A program made the position numbers and the translations under genes. Shown piece after piece: positions 1 to 4,888 of a DNA stretch of 5,491 bases. Source of the DNA: Niastella sp. (GTDB taxonomy: Bacteria; Bacteroidota; Bacteroidia; Chitinophagales; Chitinophagaceae). The DNA is taken from assembly GCA_021154515.1 (NCBI GenBank), contig JAJKIL010000313.1:1-5491 (forward strand), read 5' to 3'. The notes under the pieces are model-generated. The model saw only the letters and a program-made list of their open reading frames with translations, did not search any database and was not told the DNA's origin. How positions within the stretch are numbered: the first letter of the stretch is position 1; every line of letters begins with the position of its first letter.

Positions 1-714
1 GATTGCATCAATGCATTTGAGGCGGTAACCATCGAAAACTGCTGGAGCTTTTACAATGGGTATTCTACTTCCTTTGCCAGTTTGGGTGATGGTAATGGAT
101 TTAAAGTAGGCGGTTTTGGCGTTACCGATTTCAGTAATCTGCCGGCTACTATTCCCCGCCACAACGTTCGTTTTTGTATGGCTATCCGGAATAAAGCGAA
201 CGGTTTTTATGCCAATCACCACCTGGGCGGCAACAACTGGTATAATAATTCGGCTTATTTAAATGCAGTAAATTACAATATGCTGAACCGCAGTGCCGAT
301 CATACGGCTGATGTTCCGGGTTATGACCATAACCTGAAGAATAACCTGGGCTGGGGAGGCCGTAGTGCAGAGTACAGCAACCTGGATACTTCTACCAGCA
401 ATGTGAGTTATAACTATTTTACATTGCCGGTGACCGTTAACAGTTCAGATTTCCTGAGTACGGACCAGAATCTGCTGACGGCAGCCCGCCAGTCGGACGG
501 AAGTTTGCCCGTCAATAATTTTATGCGCCTGGTTATCGGCAGCGATCTGATCAATAAAGGAACAAATGTTGGTTTTGCTTACAATGGATCGGCGCCCGAC
601 CTGGGTTGTTTTGAATCTTCGGAAACAGCAAGAGAAGTTACTACTTCATCAACGGCAAAACCTGTTTTCTTTTATGCGGTACATGGTTTTACCACCGCTA
701 AAAGGGACCATTAA
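1..714 (+). CDS. Pectate lyase, PL9-like right-handed beta-helix (5' end outside window)
   Basis: The frame is open from base 1 and ends at TAA 712-714, giving 237 residues of the C-terminal half. The sequence is rich in Asn and Gly in beta-helix turns (VTIENC near residue 9, NNWYNNSAY near 77). The motif DGNGFK at 30-35 places Lys35 where family PL9 (Erwinia Pel9A type) carries its catalytic Lys. The first residue, Asp, is probably the last calcium ligand of the DDGWD motif, whose other residues would lie before the window. The helix closes with GSDLINKG and GSAPDLGCFE (to about residue 205), a common ending in these enzymes. The family cleaves polygalacturonate by calcium-dependent beta-elimination outside the cytoplasm. 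About 32 residues follow with no recognisable domain, and no type IX sorting domain is visible. The last 17 bases overlap the convergent lipoprotein gene. Family assignment is from remembered motifs. Substrate is inferred. Confidence 0.85.
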   Translation, partial: DCINAFEAVTIENCWSFYNGYSTSFASLGDGNGFKVGGFGVTDFSNLPATIPRHNVRFCMAIRNKANGFYANHHLGGNNWYNNSAYLNAVNYNMLNRSADHTADVPGYDHNLKNNLGWGGRSAEYSNLDTSTSNVSYNYFTLPVTVNSSDFLSTDQNLLTAARQSDGSLPVNNFMRLVIGSDLINKGTNVGFAYNGSAPDLGCFESSETAREVTTSSTAKPVFFYAVHGFTTAKRDH

Positions 715-1261
715 TACTTCCTATTGTTGTGGCGAGAACAATAGCCGATACCAGCACAGCTCCGCCTATTGTATAGCCAAGGGCGCCGAGCACATAACTA
801 TTGACAGTGCGCTTCTGGTCTTTTTGTAACACTTCAATTTTTTGTACCTGGTTCAGGTTAAAAGAATAGGGTCCGGGAACGGCGGTGGTACCGGGTTGAA
901 TATACAGGTGCACTTCATTCAGCACGCCCAATTGGTTGGGGTCGGATCTTTTATACCGGTGATGGTGGTTTATACCACCTGCCAGGTGTAGTTTGTGTTC
1001 GGGCGCCAGGGTGTCTAATGAACAGGTGATGACCGAATGGTCGGCGCTGAGCTGCACATGGTTCATATAATACGCGTTGCCGCCTTCCCGTAAAACAAAA
1101 TACCGGTTCATTAATTTCAGGCTGTCAATTTTTTGCCCGGTATGGTTGCTGGCGGTTGGCGTTATCGTTTGCGCCAGGTAATAAGTGTGACAGCCCGTAC
1201 AAAATATAAAGGCCAGCATGATTGCCCAAAAGGCTGTTGTGGCGTTGGTGCAGTGTTTCAT
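698..1261 (-). CDS. Putative lipoprotein with C-terminal hydrophobic segment, function unknown
   Basis: This 187-residue protein starts at ATG 1261 and ends with TAG at 700-698. The N-terminus is a hydrophobic signal (about residues 10-22) leading to Cys24 in the context CTGC, a relaxed lipobox with Cys rather than Leu at -3, so lipidation is likely but not certain. The middle (residues 48-95) alternates polar and hydrophobic residues (RYFVLREGGNAYYM, ITCSLDTLAPEHKLHL) and looks like a small beta-rich domain. Residues 156-181 form a Gly/Ala/Val-rich hydrophobic stretch long enough to cross a membrane, followed by a short polar tail. I recognise no catalytic motif. The start lies 18 bases after the stop of the beta-barrel gene on the same strand, so the two probably share a transcript. 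Its 3' end overlaps the lyase on the other strand. It resembles uncharacterised Bacteroidota lipoproteins, but I can give no function. Confidence 0.75.
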   Translation of the reverse strand: MKHCTNATTAFWAIMLAFIFCTGCHTYYLAQTITPTASNHTGQKIDSLKLMNRYFVLREGGNAYYMNHVQLSADHSVITCSLDTLAPEHKLHLAGGINHHHRYKRSDPNQLGVLNEVHLYIQPGTTAVPGPYSFNLNQVQKIEVLQKDQKRTVNSYVLGALGYTIGGAVLVSAIVLATTIGSINGPF

Positions 1262-1279
1262 GGTTTAATATTGATGTGG

Positions 1280-1921
1280 TTAGAACCAATATCCTATGGT
1301 AAAACCGAGATAGTGATTTTTAGTACGGTTGCTACTATAACTGTAGGATATATTCTTTAAGCCCTGCATGTAGTTAGCCCCGATAGAAAAACCTATTGGC
1401 CATTCATACAGCAGCAACAGGTTCACGCCCATATCATTGGTTTCCATGCCATAGTTGGCCTTTTTATTTAGTAACAGGCTGATTACCGGTCCGGCCCCAG
1501 CCAGTAACTTTTTTTCACCAAGTGGGATTACATACAGCAGGTTTACCGGAATGTCAATGTAAGTAAAGGTGGTCCTGTCCACATACTCGGATTGAGTAGT
1601 TGTATTGGTGTTGGAATTGAAATAGGTTGTGACATACCTCGCTTTGGCGCCTTTGCCGGTAAGTACAAGCTCGGGTCGTAACAAAAACTTTTTACCGAGA
1701 TTGATGTGCGCAAAGAATCCGCCTGTTCCCAGGATCCTTGAATGGTAATTTGTTTTTGCAGGAGAGGATGATTTTACGGAAATATTTGAAACAGCTATTC
1801 CGGCTTTTATGCCAACATGAAATTGGGCATGCACAGGTACTAGTGTAAGCAATGCAATGGAGAGCAGGCATGCTATGGGAGTGCAGTTGGTTACCATTGG
1901 TCGAACGGGTTTAAGGGCCAT
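1280..1921 (-). CDS. Outer-membrane beta-barrel protein (PorT-like family)
   Basis: From ATG 1921 the protein has 213 residues. A signal peptide with basic residues (Lys4, Arg7), a hydrophobic core (about 16-29) and a probable cut after VHA at 30-32 leads directly into FHVGIKAGIAVSN, the usual first strand of porT/OMP_b-brl_2 barrels. Alternating amphipathic strands follow (FLLRPELVLTGKG, YIDIPVNLLYVIPLG, LLAGAGPVISLLL, FSIGANYMQGL). The chain ends HYLGFTIGYWF with a terminal aromatic Phe, the typical beta-signal for barrel insertion. Length and pattern fit a small 8-stranded barrel in the outer membrane. The frame is open further upstream to a TTG at 1945 and there is an internal ATG at 1897. 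I prefer 1921 because it supplies the positive n-region and sits 19 bases after a TTTGTA box. It is probably cotranscribed with the lipoprotein gene 18 bases downstream. The specific role is unknown. Confidence 0.85.
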   Translation of the reverse strand: MALKPVRPMVTNCTPIACLLSIALLTLVPVHAQFHVGIKAGIAVSNISVKSSSPAKTNYHSRILGTGGFFAHINLGKKFLLRPELVLTGKGAKARYVTTYFNSNTNTTTQSEYVDRTTFTYIDIPVNLLYVIPLGEKKLLAGAGPVISLLLNKKANYGMETNDMGVNLLLLYEWPIGFSIGANYMQGLKNISYSYSSNRTKNHYLGFTIGYWF

Positions 1922-1922
1922 A

Positions 1923-1951
1923 TACAAACTAAACAGGATGTACAAACTAAA
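1923..1951 (-). repeat. Two direct copies of an 11-base promoter-like motif
   Basis: The 11-mer TACAAACTAAA occurs at 1923-1933 and again at 1941-1951, 18 bases apart. On the minus strand it reads TTTAGTTTGTA. The outer copy lies 19 bases before the ATG at 1921. The inner copy touches that ATG and could serve only the internal ATG at 1897. The core TTAGTTTG matches five of six defined positions of the Bacteroidota -7 consensus TAnnTTTG. I see no good -33 TTG partner at the usual spacing. Confidence 0.45.
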
Positions 1952-2032
1952 AGCTCATAGGTACATCAGGTACGGGGAGATCTTTGTGAAGTTCAGTTGG
2001 AGTGAGATTGGACGATCAAATACTCACCTGTT

Positions 2033-2040
2033 CAAATATA
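2033..2040 (-). promoter_or_regulatory. Alternative -7 box TATATTTG for the barrel/lipoprotein unit
   Basis: Read on the minus strand this is an exact match to the Bacteroidota -7 consensus TAnnTTTG. It lies about 110 bases upstream of the barrel ATG and would give a long leader. No TTTG-type -33 element is seen about 19 bases upstream. The surrounding DNA is AT-rich, so chance is a real possibility. Confidence 0.3.
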
Positions 2041-2090
2041 TAATAATTTTAATGGATTGCGCGTTTTTGAAAAGATTTTACGATTACCAA

Positions 2091-2100
2091 TTGTTTTGTA
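2091..2100 (+). promoter_or_regulatory. Promoter-like TTTTGTA box before the ankyrin gene
   Basis: TTGTTTTGTA ends 16 bases before the ATG at 2117. This resembles the TTTGTA boxes placed 19 bases before the barrel and DinB starts, so it may be the -7 region of a short-leader promoter. The TA of the consensus is missing in the expected place and no Shine-Dalgarno sequence is visible. Confidence 0.3.
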
Positions 2101-2116
2101 GCTTACAATACACTTA

Positions 2117-2962
2117 ATGAAAAAGGCATCACTCTTACATATATTGGTTAGCATGCTGTGTTTAGTCAGTTGCGCCAGGTTCGATAACGATCTGTTTGAC
2201 TCCATCAGCAAGAATGATATTGGCAGTGTAGACCATATGCTAAGAAAGGGCAGGGCAGATGTGAATAAGAAAGATGCGAAAGGCCGCACGCCTTTATTGC
2301 TGGCTGCCGGTTTGGGGGAAAAAGACATGGTTCACCTGCTGATCACCAATGGCGCGCATACCGAAGATAAAGACCCGTTTGGCGAAACGCCGCTATCGGT
2401 TGCAGCGATGAAAGGAAACACAGAAGCTGCTCATGTGCTGGTGGAGAACAAGGCAAATGTAAATACGGTAAACAACGATCAGGTAACTCCGCTCATGTAC
2501 GCCGCTTCCTATGGTTTTCCTGACATTGTTTCTTTGTTATTGGATCACGATGCCCTGGTGAATGCGGTGAGCAAGGAAAAACTGACCCCGCTTGTATATG
2601 CCTGTAACAATAATCATAAAGATATTGCCGGCCTGCTGATAGCCCATCATGCCGATGTGAATTACCTGATGCATGACAATGAAACCATCTTAATGATGCT
2701 TTGCACGAAAGGCTATGCCGAACTGGCCCAGTTGTTAATTGACAATGGCGCCCAGGTAAATGCACAAACCACTTATAAAGCCACTGCATTAATGGCTGCC
2801 TGCCGTAACCGCCATCCCGATGTAGTAAAGGTATTGCTGGCCGCCCATGCCGCCCCAACCATTAAAGACGAGAATGGAGAAACCGCGTTGGATCATGCTA
2901 AGCGGGCGGGAGATCAAACGATAGTTTTGATGTTAGAAAAGGGACCAGGTAGTAATAAGTAA
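2117..2962 (+). CDS. Ankyrin-repeat lipoprotein
   Basis: This 281-residue protein begins MKK, has a hydrophobic signal and a canonical lipobox LVSC with Cys19 as the lipid anchor. Everything after it is an ankyrin solenoid: a divergent N-cap (about 24-54), then seven units whose TPL/TAL/TIL signature falls at residues 58, 91, 124, 157, 190, 223 and 256, exactly 33 residues apart. Typical ankyrin features are visible, such as TPLLLAA, VHLLITNGA, DVNYL and ETALDHAK. The last unit is a polar C-cap followed by a short GPGSNK tail. Ankyrin solenoids bind other proteins and have no catalytic role, so this is likely an envelope-anchored scaffold or inhibitor in the periplasm or outer leaflet. It is divergent from the barrel gene and convergent with the second lyase. 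No partner can be named from this context. Confidence 0.9.
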   Translation: MKKASLLHILVSMLCLVSCARFDNDLFDSISKNDIGSVDHMLRKGRADVNKKDAKGRTPLLLAAGLGEKDMVHLLITNGAHTEDKDPFGETPLSVAAMKGNTEAAHVLVENKANVNTVNNDQVTPLMYAASYGFPDIVSLLLDHDALVNAVSKEKLTPLVYACNNNHKDIAGLLIAHHADVNYLMHDNETILMMLCTKGYAELAQLLIDNGAQVNAQTTYKATALMAACRNRHPDVVKVLLAAHAAPTIKDENGETALDHAKRAGDQTIVLMLEKGPGSNK

Positions 2963-2964
2963 AA

Positions 2965-3013
2965 GTTACAGGTTCCAGGTTACAGGGAAATTCTGTAACC
3001 TGGAACCTGTAAC
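2965..3013. terminator. Perfect 21-bp hairpin, probable bidirectional transcription end or mRNA 3' stabiliser
   Basis: Arm 2965-2985 is the exact reverse complement of arm 2993-3013, with a 7-base loop (2986-2992). Either strand's transcript would form a long uninterrupted stem just past the ankyrin stop and about 40-90 bases past the lyase stop. There is no T-tract on either side, so it is not a textbook intrinsic terminator. Position between convergent genes supports a 3'-end role. Confidence 0.55.
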
Positions 3014-3055
3014 AGGAAATTTGTAACCTGAAACCGGTAACTGGTATCAGGTAAC
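2965..3055. repeat. Heptamer array with inverted arrangement between convergent genes
   Basis: The sequence divides into 13 consecutive seven-base units without a single phase slip. There are three forward units (GTTACAG, GTTCCAG, GTTACAG), a spacer unit GGAAATT, three inverse units (CTGTAAC, CTGGAAC, CTGTAAC), a spacer AGGAAAT, and five degenerate inverse units (TTGTAAC, CTGAAAC, CGGTAAC, TGGTATC, AGGTAAC). It starts two bases after the ankyrin stop codon, and its last base is the first base of the complement of the lyase stop. It therefore fills essentially the whole intergenic space. Confidence 0.9.
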
Positions 3056-3924
3056 TAGAAGATACGCGTCATCAATCCCGATCCATTCCCGGAACCACCA
3101 CTTCCAGTGATAGTTATATGACCGGCATTGCCATTACCATCATAGCCCCAGGCTTTGTTGTTGGTAGCTGTGCAATTGGTAACGGTATGGGGCACGTTTT
3201 GTCCGGCGCTGCCCAGTTTAAAACCATTGCCATCGCCATTGGTTCCATACCCATTGTTCGAAGCGGTGCAACCGGTAATGGTAACGGTGGAAGGTTGTCC
3301 GTACAGATCCCAGCCATCATCGGAGTTGTGATTGGAAACGCAGCTTTGGAACTTGTTGCCAGCGCCACCGGATAATTTACAGGCAAAGCCATCGGCATTT
3401 TCACCACCGTTGGCATTGTCGTAATTCTCATTCGAATGGCAGGAAACAATGGAATTGTTGTGCGCGCCATTGTAGACCTGCAGGCCTGTGTCGTGATTAC
3501 CGGTAGTGGTAACGTTATTAACGTAGTTGTTTCCACCTGTCTGGATTACCAGGCCGGCATCAGGGGCATTCTTAATCACCATATTGGTGATGTTCCAGTA
3601 GCTGCCGTTACATTTTACACCCCAGCTGCCGCTGGGCTGGCCCGAACAATCGAGCGTACCACCGGTAAAATTGATCTTGGAGCTGGACGTGCCGCTGTTC
3701 AGCAACTGCAGCGTAGCTGTTAGCTTAATAGTACCACTAACGGTAATAATATCACCGGCTTTCGCATTGGCAATGGCTGTCTTTAAGGCCGATTCGGTTG
3801 TAACTGTCGTGTTAGTTTCTGTAGTAGCGGAGTGGTCTGATGGATCAGCAGGCAGTTCGTGGTTCTTTGCGCAGCTGGCAAAAAGAATTACTAGCGCCGC
3901 CAGGGCGCTGAGATTTTTTTTCAT
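3055..3924 (-). CDS. Compact PL9-like pectate lyase, lipoprotein
   Basis: This 289-residue protein starts at ATG 3924 (MKKNLS), has a hydrophobic signal and Cys18 in the context LFASC, so it is probably lipid-anchored. A Thr/Ser/Asp-rich linker (20-45) leads into a helix cap (ALKTAIANAKAGDIITVSGTI) and then a right-handed beta-helix. Residues match the calcium site and base of PL9 enzymes: Asp178 (NADGF), Asp202, Asp203 and Asp206 (SDDGWD), and Lys236 (DGNGFK). The 24-residue gap from Asp178 to Asp202 equals that remembered for Erwinia Pel9A (Asp209 to Asp233). Function is therefore calcium-dependent beta-elimination of polygalacturonate at the cell surface or in the periplasm, an inference from family. 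The chain ends only 53 residues after Lys236 and lacks the GSDL and APDLG closing motifs seen in the lyase at 1-714, so the C-terminus is short. The stop TAG touches the heptamer array. The upstream region carries inverted repeats. Confidence 0.88.
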   Translation of the reverse strand: MKKNLSALAALVILFASCAKNHELPADPSDHSATTETNTTVTTESALKTAIANAKAGDIITVSGTIKLTATLQLLNSGTSSSKINFTGGTLDCSGQPSGSWGVKCNGSYWNITNMVIKNAPDAGLVIQTGGNNYVNNVTTTGNHDTGLQVYNGAHNNSIVSCHSNENYDNANGGENADGFACKLSGGAGNKFQSCVSNHNSDDGWDLYGQPSTVTITGCTASNNGYGTNGDGNGFKLGSAGQNVPHTVTNCTATNNKAWGYDGNGNAGHITITGSGGSGNGSGLMTRIF

Positions 3925-4000
3925 ACTTTAAGGCAAGTTTAATCGTTAAAAAAAATGTTCGCTTCTAAATTTAGCACTTGTACCAAATTGTTAGAGTTAG

Positions 4001-4010
4001 ATGTTAACAT
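4001..4010. promoter_or_regulatory. 10-bp perfect palindrome ATGTTAACAT
   Basis: The ten bases equal their own reverse complement, about 77 bases upstream of the lyase ATG and 6 bases from the larger inverted repeat. It could be a dimeric regulator site, but in AT-rich DNA a 10-bp palindrome also arises by chance. Confidence 0.25.
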
Positions 4011-4016
4011 TAATTT

Positions 4017-4044
4017 GTGCAATCGTTGCCGGTATCGATTGCAC
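4017..4044. promoter_or_regulatory. Perfect inverted repeat GTGCAATCG-N10-CGATTGCAC, candidate operator
   Basis: Arms 4017-4025 and 4036-4044 are exact reverse complements around a 10-base centre that contains CCGG. The site is 93-120 bases upstream of the lyase ATG, fitting a dimeric activator or repressor site. Alternatively the transcript from the DinB gene could form this hairpin. No T-run follows it, so a terminator is less likely. Confidence 0.4.
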
Positions 4045-4088
4045 TTTGCCTGCAGTATTTTAATAACAGTATAAACCACATTTGTAAA

Positions 4089-4144
4089 GGCAGAAGGCAG
4101 AAGGCAGAAGGCAGAAGGCAGAAGGCAGAAGGCAGAAGGCAGAA
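4089..4144. repeat. Eight perfect tandem copies of GGCAGAA
   Basis: There are eight uninterrupted identical heptamers (56 bases), bounded on the left by GTAAA and on the right by AGAATG. Copy identity suggests recent expansion by slippage. The open frames that cross it are by-products of the period, since seven bases repeat a seven-residue peptide every 21 bases. Confidence 0.95.
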
Positions 4145-4194
4145 AGAATGCCCTCAGCGCAAGATCGGTATTAATCTCGAAGTACGCGAGCCAT

Positions 4195-4222
4195 GTTTGC
4201 CGTTTGCCGTCTGCCGTTTGCC
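4195..4222. repeat. Four tandem inverse-sense heptamers (GTTTGCC type)
   Basis: The units are GTTTGCC, GTTTGCC, GTCTGCC and GTTTGCC, ending two bases before the complement of the DinB stop codon. Their reverse complements (GGCAAAC, GGCAGAC) differ from the upstream GGCAGAA unit at one or two positions. In RNA most of each unit can pair with the upstream array, giving a long stem around about 50 unique bases. Confidence 0.85.
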
Positions 4223-4224
4223 GC

Positions 4225-4758
4225 CTAGAACTCCTTCCCATCTATATTGTATAAATTATAATCCGTCATAGGCGCATCGGTATAACCCAGGTTTCTGCCC
4301 ATGGTTATTACCTGTCCTCGATGATATGTACTATGGTTGGCCACCTGCATAATGTATTCGAAATTCCTGAAGTCGCAGCTGAACCAGGGGCTTTCAATAA
4401 AGGTCCTTTCCTGCACGGTTTCATCGGTCATACTACTGATAAAGGTGGCCAGTTCGCCGGAGGTTTTCAGCAATGTATCAAATACGTCTTGCAGGCTGCC
4501 AGTAAATTCACTATAAGGCAGTTGATCCTGTTTTTTAATTATAGTAAGCCAGTAACGTTCTGTTTGCCAAATGTGTAGCAGGGTAAGCCTGATACTGGGA
4601 AAGCTGCTGGCCACTCCCTGTTCCAGATCGGCCGCCGGTTTGCTTTTCAACCATCTTACCAGCGTGGTGTTTGCCCACAGGTTGTAATTCGCATAGTTCT
4701 TCATTAAATAGGCAATCGCCGTATCTGCTGTGGCCGGGGCCATGTATTGGGTTGTCAT
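4225..4758 (-). CDS. DinB-family putative metal-dependent protein
   Basis: This 177-residue protein runs from ATG 4758 to TAG 4227-4225, the usual length for DinB/YfiT-like four-helix bundles. Characteristic stretches appear in order: YNLWANTTLVRWL (25-37), LLHIWQTERYW (60-70), and NHSTYHRGQ (141-149). His62, His142 and His146 occupy the positions of the family's three-His metal site, and the chain closes with the family-like APMTDYNLY. There is no signal peptide, so it is cytoplasmic. Members include thiol-dependent transferases and many proteins of unknown activity. Despite the name it is unrelated to DNA polymerase IV. A second ATG at 4743 would remove five residues and is less likely because a TTTGTA box lies 19 bases before 4758. 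It is divergent from the secreted-protein gene and its stop abuts the heptamer array. The substrate cannot be predicted. Confidence 0.88.
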   Translation of the reverse strand: MTTQYMAPATADTAIAYLMKNYANYNLWANTTLVRWLKSKPAADLEQGVASSFPSIRLTLLHIWQTERYWLTIIKKQDQLPYSEFTGSLQDVFDTLLKTSGELATFISSMTDETVQERTFIESPWFSCDFRNFEYIMQVANHSTYHRGQVITMGRNLGYTDAPMTDYNLYNIDGKEF

Positions 4759-4777
4759 ATTTGTTGTTTTTTATTGG

Positions 4778-4788
4778 TACAAAGTAAA
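4778..4788 (-). promoter_or_regulatory. Promoter-like TTTACTTTGTA box for the DinB gene
   Basis: On the minus strand TTTACTTTGTA ends 19 bases before the ATG at 4758. It differs at one base from the repeated TTTAGTTTGTA ahead of the barrel gene, also at 19 bases. The core TTACTTTG fits five of six defined -7 positions of TAnnTTTG. No well-spaced -33 element is visible. Confidence 0.4.
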
Positions 4789-4862
4789 ATATGGGTAGTG
4801 ACAACAGTATGTCAGCAGGATGGAAAAAAAGGGCGGGGGTTTTATATTTAAGAAATGTATAT

Positions 4863-4870
4863 TATCTTGG
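4863..4870 (+). promoter_or_regulatory. Candidate -7 box TATCTTGG for the secreted-protein gene
   Basis: TATCTTGG differs at one defined position from TAnnTTTG and lies 18 bases before the ATG at 4889, a spacing like that of the other boxes in this window. A -33 partner is not evident. Confidence 0.3.
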
Positions 4871-4888
4871 CAGCTAATCATTATATCT

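Larger units (their letters stand above)
3925..4224. other. 300-base gene-free region upstream of the second lyase
   Basis: No plausible gene is seen here on either strand. It serves as the leader and promoter region of the lyase (-) and the 3' flank of the DinB gene (-). It contains a run of eight A (3948-3955), a palindrome (4001-4010), a perfect inverted repeat (4017-4044), eight GGCAGAA heptamers (4089-4144), about 50 bases of unique sequence, and four inverse heptamers (4195-4222). The only near-consensus lyase promoter box is TAAACTTG on the minus strand, nine bases before the ATG, which is too close to be convincing. Confidence 0.7.

Noticed and set aside
1133..1360. Plus-strand frame across the lipoprotein and barrel gene junction
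   Set aside because: It spans two well-supported minus-strand genes and shows no domain or start signal.
1922..1945. Extension of the barrel gene to TTG at 1945
   Set aside because: It would add eight hydrophobic residues before the basic n-region and place the start within the promoter-like repeat. ATG 1921 gives a normal signal peptide.
2493..2858. Antisense frame of about 120 codons inside the ankyrin gene
   Set aside because: It is explained by the regular codon pattern of the ankyrin repeats. The peptide is rich in His, Arg and Gly with no domain.
2963..3055. CRISPR array or attachment site at the repeat between the ankyrin and lyase genes
   Set aside because: Units are seven bases with no unique spacers of CRISPR length, no cas genes are present, and there is no integrase or tRNA gene nearby.
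280..3057. All four minus-strand proteins end in Phe
   Set aside because: A terminal Phe has a known role only for the beta-barrel. For the lipoprotein, lyase and DinB proteins it is most simply coincidence.
3114..3723. Long open frames overlapping the second lyase on both strands
   Set aside because: They are shadows of the Asn/Gly/Thr-rich lyase. Their peptides are low in complexity and lack any domain, while the lyase frame has the full active site.
3939..4271. Open frames on both strands across the GGCAGAA array, including a Leu-Pro-Ser-Ala-Phe-Cys repeat peptide
   Set aside because: They exist only because a seven-base repeat without stops stays open in several frames. There is no start context or coding character outside the repeat.
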